A stretch of 64,000 nt of DNA from Viridibacillus soli (GCF_016612995.1 NZ_JAEOAH010000042.1:1-64000), one strand, 5' to 3'; positions 10,240-18,955 are shown, counted from the first letter of the stretch. Notes: generated by a model from the sequence alone, not told the origin. Program-made: numbers and translations.

Positions 10240-10787
10240 TTTGACTAGATTGCTACTAAAGGCTGCCAGGGCTCTTTTTTTATATTCCATAATAATAAGT
10301 GTTCTGGATACGAAAAAGAAGGAGCGAACACCGTGAATGAATAGAAAGTAAAAGCAGTGCAGTGTAATCAGCTATTGATTTAATGTATATGTGGAAGGTG
10401 GAGAGGTAACTAAAAGTTGTGGGAAAAACATTAAAATAATAGCTGAATCGTTCCAAGGATTTGGTTTCGTTAGACAAGCAAAGCGTACTTTTACTGTAGA
10501 TAATGTTCTTGCAGCTCTCCCAATATAGATAAGAAGGGTTTAGTTTATGTAGCATGCCTGCAAAACGTTTGTTTTTTTAGTAACTACTTCTAATTTTGAG
10601 TACCCCTATTTTCTCCCCCAGTTCAGTATAATATAATGAATTATTATGAGAGAGGTTAATAGAGGTGGGATGAATGATACTATTGATAATTTAACATCTA
10701 TGTAATCGCTTGATTGACGTTAAAAGAGCCGTGCTTTATTATGGTAATAGTGTGAAAAACACTTGAAGATTGAAAGTGGTGAAATGA
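10240..10787. other. decayed coding remnant and promoter region of the S41 protease
   Basis: At 10379-10528 a 49-codon frame without a start reads FNVYVEGGEVTKSCGK and onward to a TAG, and looks like the tail of a decayed small gene. Together with the broken frame just upstream it suggests a degraded cluster of small genes. The remaining bases to 10787 carry no gene and include the promoter region of the downstream protease gene. Confidence 0.35.
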
Positions 10788-12308
10788 ATGGACGAGCAGA
10801 ACAAAATGGAACCAGAAAAAAATGATCAACCAACAGATGACCAGCAAAAACAAGAGGATATAAAGCCAGCAGGGAAATACATACGTATTAAACCTTTTGG
10901 GCTCATCATGATGGTAATTGTTTTAATATTATGTACTTCTGGTTTAACGATTTTTGCGCTAACTTTTGGGGAGAAAAAAGTTGTAGAAGTACGCACACCA
11001 ACTCATACAGAATTCCAAAAACTATTTAACGCATTTGATGAATTAAAAGCAAACTATTACAAAGATATTGATACAGACGAAGCCGTAAACGGTGCAATCA
11101 AAGGTATGATTGAAGCACTCGGTGACCCTTATTCAGATTATATGAATGTAGAGGAAGCTTCTAAATTCAATGAAAGTATCTCTTCAAGTTTTCAAGGAAT
11201 TGGTGCTGAAATCCAAGAGCAAAGTGGCAACATCGTAGTTGTTTCACCGATTAAAAACTCACCAGCTGAAAAGGCAGGTATTTTACCAAACGATATGATT
11301 GCAACAGTTGATGGTAAAAGTATTGCAGGTATGAGTTCTTCTGAAGCCATAAAGTTAATCCGTGGTGAAAAAGGAACATCGGTAACGCTTGAAATCGTTC
11401 GCGGTGATAGCGATAAAAAAATTAAAGTAAAAATTGTTCGTGACGATATCCCGGTTGAAACAGTTTATAGTGCAATGCTAAGTGGAAAAGTAGCGCATAT
11501 TTCTATTACTAGCTTTTCTAAGAACACATATGAAGAATTATTAACAGCTCTTGATGAGATGGAAGGTAAAGGTATGAAAGCACTTGTTGTTGACGTTCGT
11601 CAAAATCCAGGTGGTTTACTCGATTCGGCTGTTAATATCGCAAGTCTATTTATTAAAACAGGCGAGCCTGTCATGCAAATTGAAGACAAAACTGGCAAAA
11701 AACAAGTGATTGAAGCACAAGGTGGTCGTAAAGTGGATGTACCTGTAACGTTATTAATCGATGGCGGCAGTGCTTCTGCTTCTGAAATCTTAGCCGGTGC
11801 ACTAAGTGAATCTGCTGCTATTCAATTAGTGGGTGAAAAATCATTCGGTAAAGGTACAGTGCAAACTGCAAGTGATCTTACAGATGGTTCAAACTTGAAA
11901 TTTACTACAGCTAAATGGTTAACACCAGAAGGTAACTGGATTCATGAAAAAGGTATCAAACCTACTGTTTCAGTAGATTATCCTTCTTATGCTTCATTAC
12001 CATACCTTGACCCTGAAAAAGCAATGAAAGAAGGCTCTCTATCAGACCAAGTGAAGGCTGCTGAGGAAATGTTAAAAGCAGTTGGATACTCACCAGGTAA
12101 AGTAGAAGGACTTTTTGATAAAAAAACGAAAGCAGCAGTGATAGCATTCCAAAAAGATCATAAGCTGAAAGAAACAGGCGTTTTAAAAGGTGAAACAACT
12201 TTCGCATTAATGAAAGAACTTCGCCAGAAAATTCAAAAAGACGATCCACAATTACTAAAAGCACAGAAATTAATGAAGAAAGAAATTGGATCAGATAGTA
12301 AAGAATAA
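10788..12308 (+). CDS. C-terminal processing protease, S41 family (CtpA/CtpB type)
   Basis: A 506-residue membrane-anchored serine protease. After a charged cytosolic tail comes one transmembrane segment (about 36-58), then a PDZ domain (about 120-205), the S41 core (about 215-390) and a peptidoglycan-binding-like domain (about 415-480, with VEGLFDKKTKAAVIAFQ). The catalytic set is visible: Ser330 in GSASASE, Lys355 in SFGKGT and Gln359, with the same 25 and 4 residue spacing as B. subtilis CtpB. CtpB-type enzymes cleave SpoIVFA in the sporulation pathway; CtpA-type paralogues have other roles, and I cannot decide between them here. The gene is single and ends in a strong terminator. Length is slightly above the usual 466-480 because of a polar N- and C-terminal extension. 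Confidence 0.92.
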   Translation: MDEQNKMEPEKNDQPTDDQQKQEDIKPAGKYIRIKPFGLIMMVIVLILCTSGLTIFALTFGEKKVVEVRTPTHTEFQKLFNAFDELKANYYKDIDTDEAVNGAIKGMIEALGDPYSDYMNVEEASKFNESISSSFQGIGAEIQEQSGNIVVVSPIKNSPAEKAGILPNDMIATVDGKSIAGMSSSEAIKLIRGEKGTSVTLEIVRGDSDKKIKVKIVRDDIPVETVYSAMLSGKVAHISITSFSKNTYEELLTALDEMEGKGMKALVVDVRQNPGGLLDSAVNIASLFIKTGEPVMQIEDKTGKKQVIEAQGGRKVDVPVTLLIDGGSASASEILAGALSESAAIQLVGEKSFGKGTVQTASDLTDGSNLKFTTAKWLTPEGNWIHEKGIKPTVSVDYPSYASLPYLDPEKAMKEGSLSDQVKAAEEMLKAVGYSPGKVEGLFDKKTKAAVIAFQKDHKLKETGVLKGETTFALMKELRQKIQKDDPQLLKAQKLMKKEIGSDSKE

Positions 12309-12343
12309 CTAGCAAAACACTCATTATAAAAATGCGCATGGAG

Positions 12344-12372
12344 AGCTGACCATACTATAAGGTCAGCTTTTT
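12344..12372 (+). terminator. intrinsic terminator of the S41 protease gene
   Basis: AGCTGACC (12344-12351) pairs with GGTCAGCT (12361-12368) and is followed by TTTTT. Confidence 0.9.
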
Positions 12373-12402
12373 CATGCGTTTACAGAAGAAAGGATGATTT
12401 AC

Positions 12403-13296
12403 ATGATCGATGTATATCTATTTAGTGGTTTTTTAGGAAGTGGTAAAACATCTATGCTGACAGATGTAATCCGTCAACTAAAGGAACAAAATCTTAAACC
12501 GGCAATTATAATGAATGAACTTGGCAAGTTAAACTTTGACTCACAAGCAGTTGAGGAGGACGTGCCATTAAAAGAAATGCTAAATGGTTGTATTTGTTGC
12601 TCAGGAGCTGAAAAAACAGAAGCACAAATTCAAACTCTGCTAGCAGAATCAGAATTTGATGTGCTAATTATTGAAACAACGGGAGCTGCGCATCCAGTAG
12701 AAGCATTGGATGCTGTCTATTCGCCTCTATTTGCTGACCAATTAAATATTAAAGGGATTGTCACAGTAGCTGATAGTAAACGTTGGTTAGAGCGCGATCA
12801 ATTATCACCTCAAGTACGCTCACTATTTTTAGAGCAAATCCGTCACGCTCACCTTGTCTTGGCAAATAAATCGGATCTACTAACTGAAGAAGAACGTGCA
12901 AAGGTGACTTTTGAAATCCAAGCCCTAAACCCACATGCCTTGCTTTTACAAACTACCAGGGGGCGAGTACCGCTAAAGTATTTACAAACCCTACATGCAA
13001 CTGCTCGTCCATCTAATCTTGAATCGGCGCCGATTGGTAAACTGCATTTGAGCTCACGCTTAGTTACATTCACTGAACCAATGGAACAAGTACAATTTGA
13101 AGAATGGCTGCGTACAATTCCTTCTACTATTTATCGTATGAAAGGGTATGTTCCTATTAGAGGGATGAAAAACCCAATGCTCTTCCAATATGCATATGGT
13201 TTAACACAATGGATGCCTGAATATATGCAGATGCCCCCTAATATTGTCATTATAGGTGAAGATGTCAATGAGCTCGAAGTGATCGGCAGTTTGTAA
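12403..13296 (+). CDS. G3E-family GTPase (CobW/YciC/ZNG1 type metallochaperone)
   Basis: A 297-residue P-loop GTPase. The Walker A motif GFLGSGKT is at residues 9-16, the metal-binding motif GCICC at 62-66, and the guanine-specificity motif ANKSD near residue 150; the C-terminal CobW domain spans about 200-297. In this family GTP hydrolysis drives transfer of a metal (zinc, cobalt or nickel) to a client protein. The ATG at 12403 is preferred over the ATG at 12394 because the ribosome binding site AGAAAGGA overlaps the latter and is 8 bases from the former. The gene stands alone between two terminators. The metal and the client cannot be told from sequence. No zinc-uptake-regulator box was noticed upstream. 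Confidence 0.88.
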   Translation: MIDVYLFSGFLGSGKTSMLTDVIRQLKEQNLKPAIIMNELGKLNFDSQAVEEDVPLKEMLNGCICCSGAEKTEAQIQTLLAESEFDVLIIETTGAAHPVEALDAVYSPLFADQLNIKGIVTVADSKRWLERDQLSPQVRSLFLEQIRHAHLVLANKSDLLTEEERAKVTFEIQALNPHALLLQTTRGRVPLKYLQTLHATARPSNLESAPIGKLHLSSRLVTFTEPMEQVQFEEWLRTIPSTIYRMKGYVPIRGMKNPMLFQYAYGLTQWMPEYMQMPPNIVIIGEDVNELEVIGSL

Positions 13297-13397
13297 CATA
13301 ACTAGCCATTTTATATGGTGTCAACCCAATCCTTCTAGTAATAAAACGATAGATTACTAAAATTACACAATTTTAAAACCCATATAAGATTGAAATC

Positions 13398-13448
13398 AAG
13401 GCCCTTTTATTGTTACTTGGACAAAGTAGCAATAATTGGGCCTTTTAT
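13398..13448 (+). terminator. long-stem terminator after the G3E GTPase
   Basis: AAGGCCC (13398-13404) pairs with GGGCCTT (13438-13444), with an inner stem ATTGTTACT/AGTAGCAAT, followed by TTATT. Confidence 0.8.
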
Positions 13449-13495
13449 TACAAAAACCCCGCGTTACTATATTTACAGACAAGGAGGAATAAAAC

Positions 13496-14170
13496 ATGAA
13501 AAAATGGTTATTACCAATGAGTCTAGTTATGCTAGTTAGCGTACAGGCGGGAACGGTGGAAGCATCATATTCCACAAAATCATCCGATACAACAAAGCAA
13601 ACGCAGGTATTTCAAAAAGAATGGAAGTCTTATAAATCAAATTGTAAGATAAAAAACCATTCACACAAATTGCCGAATGACGGTAATGTTAATACGAATA
13701 AGCCAGGGAATAATTCATCTGGTGGCAATACAACCAAACCAGAGAATAAACCATCTAATGATAGTTCAAATAATTCAGCTCAAACTGCTGCAGATCAATT
13801 CGAACAAAAAGTGATCGAATTAACAAACGTAGAACGCCAAAAAGCGGGATTAGCTGCATTTAAATCTGACAAAGCTTTAATGGGTGCGGCACGTGAGAAA
13901 TCTTTAGATATGCAAAAAAATAAATACTTCTCACATACAAGCCCGACATTTGGTTCACCATTTGACCGCATGAAAGCACTTGGTATTCAATATAGTGCAG
14001 CTGGAGAAAATATTGCTATGGGTCAAAAAACACCAGCAGAAGTAGTTAAAGCTTGGATGGATTCACCAGGTCACCGTGCTAATATTATGAGTACAACATT
14101 TACTCATATTGGTGTAGGCTACGCAGCGACTGGACATTACTGGACACAACAATTTATTAAAACAAAATAA
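13496..14170 (+). CDS. secreted CAP-domain (SCP-like) protein, YkwD type
   Basis: A 224-residue secreted protein. Residues 1-23 form a signal peptide ending in VEA. A low-complexity Asn/Gly/Ser/Lys linker covers about 60-105. The CAP domain runs from about 108 to 222, with the family motifs VERQKAGL, KNKYFSHTSP, GENIAMG and WMDSPGHRANIM. Such proteins are widespread in Bacillus (YkwD) and are cell-wall-associated or spore-associated; their biochemical role is not settled. The ribosome binding site AAGGAGGA lies before the ATG, and a terminator follows the stop. A second CAP protein is encoded at 33203-34063, with a different N-terminal half. Confidence 0.93.
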   Translation: MKKWLLPMSLVMLVSVQAGTVEASYSTKSSDTTKQTQVFQKEWKSYKSNCKIKNHSHKLPNDGNVNTNKPGNNSSGGNTTKPENKPSNDSSNNSAQTAADQFEQKVIELTNVERQKAGLAAFKSDKALMGAAREKSLDMQKNKYFSHTSPTFGSPFDRMKALGIQYSAAGENIAMGQKTPAEVVKAWMDSPGHRANIMSTTFTHIGVGYAATGHYWTQQFIKTK

Positions 14171-14184
14171 TTTAGAAATACAAG

Positions 14185-14214
14185 CCAGTTCTCTTAATTG
14201 AGAGCTGGTTTTTT
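14185..14214 (+). terminator. terminator of the CAP-protein gene
   Basis: CCAGTTCTC (14185-14193) pairs with GAGAGCTGG (14200-14208) with one wobble, and TTTTTT follows. Confidence 0.88.
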
Positions 14215-14251
14215 GGGGCTTTATACATAATGTCCTTACCGATATTCCAAA

Positions 14252-14281
14252 AAAATCCTTCTACTTAAGTAGAAGGATTTT
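14252..14281 (-). terminator. terminator overlapping the end of the MATE gene
   Basis: AAAATCCTTCTAC/GTAGAAGGATTTT form a near-perfect palindrome that includes the last codons and the stop of the minus-strand MATE gene. A T run follows on the minus strand, so it terminates that gene. Confidence 0.75.
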
Positions 14282-15635
14282 CTTGTGTGTGTTTTTGAGC
14301 TTTCCGCTGAACAATGAGAAGGCGAGCACTAAGTGTCACTGCCCCAGCAGTAAGGCCACTAATTAAGCCGATCCAGTAACCAAATGGCCCTAGATCTGTG
14401 TAATTTGCTACAACATAGCCTAGTGGCAATCCGATGACCCAATATGAAATGATCGCCATTATGAATGTAATAGTTACATCTTTATAGCCCCGTAGAGCGC
14501 CTTGCACGGGTGCTTGAATGGCATCAGACAGTTGGAAGAAAGCAGCGTAAATTAAAAACTGTGTGGCTAGTGTTACGACCTGTGCATCAGTTGAATAAAC
14601 ACCAGCTATTTGTTCTCTGAAAATGATTAAAATTGTAGCAGAAATAAAACTAAATCCAACTGCTATTATAACGGATAGATAACTGTATATGCGTGCATCT
14701 TTCCAACGCTTTGCACCAATTTCAAAACCAACTAAAATCGTCGCTCCCATTGAAATACTTAAAGGAATCATATAGACGAGACTCGCAAAGTTCATCGCAA
14801 TTTGATGGGCACCAATAACAGCTGTACTATAATTACTCATCATAATCGTCACAACTGAGAATATACTTATCTCTGCAAAAATAGATAACCCAATTGGTAC
14901 GCCAATTTTACATATTTCTAGCCATTTGGCCAATTGAAGTTTTGGCCAATTCGCATACAATTGAAATGCTTCAAATGGCTGCGCCTTCATCGTAATGACA
15001 ATCCCTACTGCACAAATAATCCAATACGTAATAGCGGAAGCAACACCCGAACCAACCCCACCAAGCTCTGGGAAACCAAATTTCCCGAAAATTAATAAGT
15101 AGTTAAAGAAAATATTGACAGGCGTTGCAAGTAGAGTAACAAACATTGAAATTCTTGTTTTGCCAAGTGCATCGATAAAACAACGTAACACACTATAAAT
15201 AAATAAAGGAACTAAACCAAAACACATCGCTACTAAATAATCATGTGCTATGCGGTGTACTTCAGGCTCCAATGACATCATATTTAATAATGGGTTAATA
15301 CTTGCCATTAATAATCCGAATATAATGATTGCTAAAGCAATCGCAACATAAAATCCTTGTTGAACTGAAAATGTCGCTTCTTTCTGCCTTTTTGCCCCGA
15401 CTAGTTGTGCTACAATAGGGGTTATGGATAAGAGAATCCCAGATAAACCTGTATAAACAGGTAACCAAATAGAAGAACCAATGGATACACCTGCTAAGTC
15501 AGCAGTGCTATATTTACTTGACATTAAGACATCGAAAAACGACATCAAATATAAAGCAATTTGGGTAATTAAGATCGGAAGCACAATACTCAGCATGACT
15601 GTCCATTTCGCTCTCATCGTAGTTGTTTCATGCAT
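14265..15635 (-). CDS. MATE-family multidrug/cation exporter (NorM/DinF type)
   Basis: A 456-residue protein with 12 predicted membrane segments and the two-fold MATE repeat. Typical features are the QIALYLMSFFDVLMSS stretch in helix 1, LGAKRQ after helix 3, and FEIGAKRWKDA in the second half. MATE exporters use a Na+ or H+ gradient to expel cationic drugs and metabolites. The ATG at 15635 is preferred: TTGGAGG lies 8 bases before it. The longer frame from the TTG at 15650 would place the ribosome binding site inside the coding region. It is divergent from murG, with a short shared promoter region. The substrate cannot be named. Confidence 0.93.
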   Translation of the reverse strand: MHETTTMRAKWTVMLSIVLPILITQIALYLMSFFDVLMSSKYSTADLAGVSIGSSIWLPVYTGLSGILLSITPIVAQLVGAKRQKEATFSVQQGFYVAIALAIIIFGLLMASINPLLNMMSLEPEVHRIAHDYLVAMCFGLVPLFIYSVLRCFIDALGKTRISMFVTLLATPVNIFFNYLLIFGKFGFPELGGVGSGVASAITYWIICAVGIVITMKAQPFEAFQLYANWPKLQLAKWLEICKIGVPIGLSIFAEISIFSVVTIMMSNYSTAVIGAHQIAMNFASLVYMIPLSISMGATILVGFEIGAKRWKDARIYSYLSVIIAVGFSFISATILIIFREQIAGVYSTDAQVVTLATQFLIYAAFFQLSDAIQAPVQGALRGYKDVTITFIMAIISYWVIGLPLGYVVANYTDLGPFGYWIGLISGLTAGAVTLSARLLIVQRKAQKHTQENPST

Positions 15636-15758
15636 GTTTCTAGCCTCCAAGTATAAATTGACATCTTTTCTATTGTAGATTCGTATAGTAAAATAAGTAG
15701 CTGTTCTTATAAATCAAAAGCAGTTCATACATTGTTTTAGCAGAATAGGAGAATTATA

Positions 15759-16835
15759 ATGACAAACAAAACAATCATATTAACTGGTGGAGGTACAGCT
15801 GGCCACGTTTCACTCAATCAGGCAATAATACCATCTTTCCTTGACAAAGGCTATGGCGTTCACTATATTGGCTCAAAAGAGGGCATTGAAAAAGAAATTA
15901 TCGGTCAGGCATTCCCTGATTTACAATATCATGCAATTTCAAGCGGTAAACTTCGACGTTATTTTTCAATGAAAAACTTCACAGATCCGTTCCGCGTTTT
16001 AGCGGGTGTAGCACAAGCTTTGACAATTATTCGTAAAATAAAACCGGTAGCCATTTTCTCTAAAGGTGGGTTTGTATCGGTCCCTGTAGTTATGGCTGCT
16101 AAAATGTCAGGTGTGCCAGTTATTTCTCATGAGTCAGATGTAACGCCAGGACTTGCCAATAAATTATCGCTACCATTTGCGTCACATATTTTCACCGTAT
16201 TTAAACAAACGTTGAAGCATCTACCTGCCGATAAAGCATCTTGCACGGGCTCCATCATTCGCCCGGCCTTATTTGAAGGTCGTAAAGCAAAAGGATTAGC
16301 GTTATGTGGATTTAAAGAATCGAAAGGAGTCATCCTAATTATGGGAGGGAGCCAAGGTTCAAAATTCATCAATGATGCGGTGCGCTCTAATATTGTGCAA
16401 CTTTTAGAGAAGCATAATATTATCCATTTATGCGGTAAAGGACATATAGACGAAGCATTAGTGAGTATGCCTGGTTACAAGCAATTTGAATATGTTACAA
16501 CTGAATTGCCAGATCTTTTACACGCATCTGATTTAATCGTTTCAAGAGCAGGATCAAATTCAATATTTGAATTTTTAGCATTAGAAAAGCCGATGTTACT
16601 CATTCCTCTTTCTCTGCAAAAATCACGTGGAGACCAAATTTTAAATGCTAAGCTGTTTTCAGAACAAGGATTAGCAGAAATACTACAAGAAGAAGATTTA
16701 ACAAACAAAACGTTTATGGAAGCCGTTCTTAGCCTTGAAGAACACAAAGAAGGACTAATCAAACAAATGCGCGAAACAGAATCACCAAAAACACCGGATG
16801 AAATGGTTGAGTTGATTTTGGAGTATGCTAAATAG
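15759..16835 (+). CDS. murG: MurG-type UDP-GlcNAc transferase, stand-alone copy
   Basis: A 358-residue GT-B fold glycosyltransferase of family 28. The N-terminal lipid-I-side motif reads GGTAGH (canonical GGTGGH), followed by FSKGGFVSVPVV and HESDVTPGLANK. The C-terminal domain has GGSQGSKFIND and the UDP-GlcNAc site SRAGSNSIFEFLALEKPMLL. MurG adds GlcNAc to lipid I to make lipid II at the inner membrane face. The gene is not in a dcw division cluster; it is divergent from the MATE gene and has its own terminator. Some Bacillales carry a second murG paralogue outside the cluster, and this copy looks like that type. Confidence is high for the family and moderate that it acts as the housekeeping enzyme. 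Confidence 0.9.
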   Translation: MTNKTIILTGGGTAGHVSLNQAIIPSFLDKGYGVHYIGSKEGIEKEIIGQAFPDLQYHAISSGKLRRYFSMKNFTDPFRVLAGVAQALTIIRKIKPVAIFSKGGFVSVPVVMAAKMSGVPVISHESDVTPGLANKLSLPFASHIFTVFKQTLKHLPADKASCTGSIIRPALFEGRKAKGLALCGFKESKGVILIMGGSQGSKFINDAVRSNIVQLLEKHNIIHLCGKGHIDEALVSMPGYKQFEYVTTELPDLLHASDLIVSRAGSNSIFEFLALEKPMLLIPLSLQKSRGDQILNAKLFSEQGLAEILQEEDLTNKTFMEAVLSLEEHKEGLIKQMRETESPKTPDEMVELILEYAK

Positions 16836-16853
16836 TAAAAGTCGTCTCTAAAA

Positions 16854-16893
16854 AAAGGTCATTATCTACAATATGTAGATAATGACCTTTTTG
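16854..16893 (+). terminator. terminator of murG
   Basis: AAAGGTCATTATCTACA pairs with TGTAGATAATGACCTTT across a three-base loop, followed by TTT. Confidence 0.92.
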
Positions 16894-17008
16894 AAAGACT
16901 AAATAATTAGGAATTAATAAGGTGAAATTTTTATCTTAAATTAAATGTAAGAAACTTGGCGAATATCTTCATATCTAGTAGAAAAGGGAGAAGTTTAGGG
17001 TAGATTTA

Positions 17009-17137
17009 ATGCTATATGTATTGCCTCTAGGGTGGGAGCGTGTTAATTTTCTTGGAGAATATAAGTTTGAAGGGTTATATTCTTCAGGATTGCCTACTCT
17101 ACGTCCTTTACATATAAAAGAGCCAATTTACTCTTAA
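17009..17137 (+). mobile_element. relic of a Tn3-family transposase C-terminus
   Basis: A 42-codon frame reads LPLGWERVNFLGEYKF then LPTLRPLHIKEP before a TAA. This matches the conserved C-terminal end of Tn3-family TnpA proteins (LSPLGWEHINxxGxYxF...LRPL). The frame is closed upstream by a TAG just before 16982, and no other TnpA segment was found, so only the last about 45 codons survive. It marks an old transposon insertion or deletion scar between murG and the unknown gene. Confidence 0.7.
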
Positions 17138-17157
17138 CGGGGGAGTTTGGCTCTTTT
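17116..17157. terminator. bidirectional terminator hairpin
   Basis: AAAAGAGCCAA (17116-17126) pairs with TTGGCTCTTTT (17147-17157), with a smaller inner stem. A/T tails on both sides allow termination in either direction; it most directly serves the minus-strand gene ending at 17166. Confidence 0.75.
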
Positions 17158-17165
17158 AGAAATAT

Positions 17166-18137
17166 TTAGGTATGTAATAAAGTTAAAAAATCTTTAATCT
17201 GGCTAAGTTTAAAGACAGTAGAAGGTCTTATATATAAGTGATAAGTGTATTTGTCTCTTTCCCAATGTATAGCCCAACCACTATAAGAAGTATTTTGTCT
17301 ACATAAAAAAATTTCTTGAATTGGAACACCTAAAAAATCACAACTTATCTTTTTTATATTCCAACTCTGCCTTTTTCCAATTTTATTTCCAGTACGGGTA
17401 GGTAAAGGGTCAGATAAACTTTTGGGTGCAATCCAAAGCCATAATCCATCCGTATAATTTAATTGAGACCTATATAAAAGATGTAATTCTGTACCTGTAT
17501 GGTGATCTTGATATCCTATGGAGTCTAAAAAATAATCATCATATCTGTGAGGAGGAGATATAGGGATTTCTAGCAGCAACTCTTTTAGAAATGTAATATC
17601 ATTTTCGAACCATGAAACTCGCGTAACTTCATCCTCTTTATCCCACTTTGGTTTTTTAAAACGGGAAGTAAAGCTGCTAGTAGAAAATGATTGCTTGCCC
17701 AAACCCTCTATAAAAGATTCATTGACTGGCTCTAACATTTTTAAAATTAACAAAATCTCTTCTTCATCATAAACCCCTTTTAAAACAGATAATTCAATAT
17801 TAGTAAACCACCTTGCAAAGCATGCTGCTTGATTCCCTTTATAATCTATCCCTATGAACCCAACGATTCCATCTATATTAAAAGATTGACCTTGATGTAT
17901 TAAATTAGTATCAGCAGTTATCACAGGTATAGCCCAATCATAAAAAAACTGTTTAATTCTTATAATTCTTTTCTCATTTTTTATTTCAAATCGGATAGAA
18001 GAACGTACTTTACTCGATTCTTTTCTTAAAGATATATTTTCAATAGAGTAGGGAGCAGGCAATTTAGGTATTAAAATTACAAAGTTAGTGTGTTTTTGCG
18101 CCTCTTGCAATTCATTAATTGTAATTGACTCTATCAT
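17166..18137 (-). CDS. uncharacterised 323-residue cytosolic protein
   Basis: I do not recognise this protein. It has no signal peptide and no membrane segment. The opening IPKLPAPYSIENISLR suggests a soluble domain with beta strands. The middle has an acidic helix-rich part (about 140-210). The C-terminal third is rich in Trp, Tyr and His (DGLWLWIAPKSL, YSGWAIHWERDKYTYHLYIR). The whole length is well formed as coding sequence, with a plausible ribosome binding site (GAGGAGAGG) before the ATG. It is flanked by a Tn3 relic on one side and a GC-rich repeat plus acetyltransferase on the other, so it may belong to acquired DNA. No function is proposed. Confidence 0.75.
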   Translation of the reverse strand: MIESITINELQEAQKHTNFVILIPKLPAPYSIENISLRKESSKVRSSIRFEIKNEKRIIRIKQFFYDWAIPVITADTNLIHQGQSFNIDGIVGFIGIDYKGNQAACFARWFTNIELSVLKGVYDEEEILLILKMLEPVNESFIEGLGKQSFSTSSFTSRFKKPKWDKEDEVTRVSWFENDITFLKELLLEIPISPPHRYDDYFLDSIGYQDHHTGTELHLLYRSQLNYTDGLWLWIAPKSLSDPLPTRTGNKIGKRQSWNIKKISCDFLGVPIQEIFLCRQNTSYSGWAIHWERDKYTYHLYIRPSTVFKLSQIKDFLTLLHT

Positions 18138-18247
18138 AAGACCTCTCCTCTACTTATAAATTCAAAATAGAAATTAACTATAGTTTTAATATTGTAACAA
18201 TTAATCACATTATATATTGAATAATTTATAATTCAGTATTAACTACG

Positions 18248-18372
18248 CATATCCAGCTTCAGGCGCCAACTGCTCGGTTCACTTCGGTCTCTCGGACAAA
18301 AGCGGAAGTGATGCTTTTGTTTCGAGCCCTCCAGTGCCTGTCGCAGTTAAACGGGCGCCTTCAGCACTTACG
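18248..18372. repeat. GC-rich palindromic intergenic repeat
   Basis: A GC-rich segment in an otherwise AT-rich region, opening with TCCAGCTTCAGGCGCC and closing with GGGCGCCTTCAGCACTT. The two ends are near-inverted (CTTCAGGCGCC against GGCGCCTTCAG). The interior has further paired segments (TGCTCGGTTCAC, TCTCGGACAAAAGCGG). Elements with this kind of sequence are scattered in intergenic DNA of several Bacillaceae, and it has the look of a miniature repeat rather than a gene. It ends only two bases from the stop codon of the acetyltransferase gene. Confidence 0.6.
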
Positions 18373-18374
18373 TG

Positions 18375-18923
18375 TTACATTGCTTGTTCTTCTTCTTCCT
18401 TTTTCTGACTGGCTGTATATAGGTAGAAATAGTCTTTTTGGATTTGCATTAGCTCAAATTTTTTATCACTTTGATTAATTTGTTCGTATAGGGATGGATG
18501 GCTTTCTTTGGCATCCATTATATATCCAATTTTCTCAGCAGCGCGAAGGGATTTTGTGTTTTCTGAGCGGATACGCAAGAAAACAGTTTGGAAATCAAGT
18601 TCAAAAAACAATTCGTTTAGGAATTGTTCCTTTGCTTTTTGATTGTATCCTTTGCCTTGGAAAGGGGTGCCAATCCAAGTACCTAGAAAGCCAGCACCGT
18701 CTTGCACATCATATACGGTGATTGTGCCGATGGGTTGTCCCCAATCATCGGTAATCGTACGGGAAACGGCCTTTCCGTTTTCCTCGTCCTCCATTAGTTG
18801 ACTAGTCAAAAACCAGTACTCATCAGCACTAGTAGCTTTTTGACGCACAAAAGGGAAGACAGATGGGTGTTTTAGTAACTCATAAAGATCGTTACATTCG
18901 TGTAATTCACGTCGCTTAATCAT
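18375..18923 (-). CDS. GNAT acetyltransferase (RimJ/RimL type)
   Basis: A 182-residue protein of the RimJ/RimL branch of GNAT acetyltransferases. It has the acetyl-CoA binding pattern FQGKGYNQKAKEQF (Q/RxxGxG/A) at about residues 88-101 and the conserved SENTKSLRAAEKIGY segment near 120-134. The family transfers acetyl groups from acetyl-CoA to N-terminal or side-chain amines of proteins or small molecules. The C-terminus is a charged KKEEEEQ tail. The ribosome binding site AGGAGG is 7 bases before the ATG. The leader is unusual: a promoter, a tRNA-like fold and a terminator-like three-way junction occupy the 200 bases upstream, which suggests control by transcription attenuation. The substrate is unknown. 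Confidence 0.88.
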   Translation of the reverse strand: MIKRRELHECNDLYELLKHPSVFPFVRQKATSADEYWFLTSQLMEDEENGKAVSRTITDDWGQPIGTITVYDVQDGAGFLGTWIGTPFQGKGYNQKAKEQFLNELFFELDFQTVFLRIRSENTKSLRAAEKIGYIMDAKESHPSLYEQINQSDKKFELMQIQKDYFYLYTASQKKEEEEQAM

Positions 18924-18955
18924 GCGAATCGCCTCCTATACGGGGGTGAACGTCC

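Noticed and set aside
10280-10555. 91-codon minus-strand frame
   Set aside because: Its opposite strand carries a better-looking decayed frame; no ribosome binding site on the minus strand.
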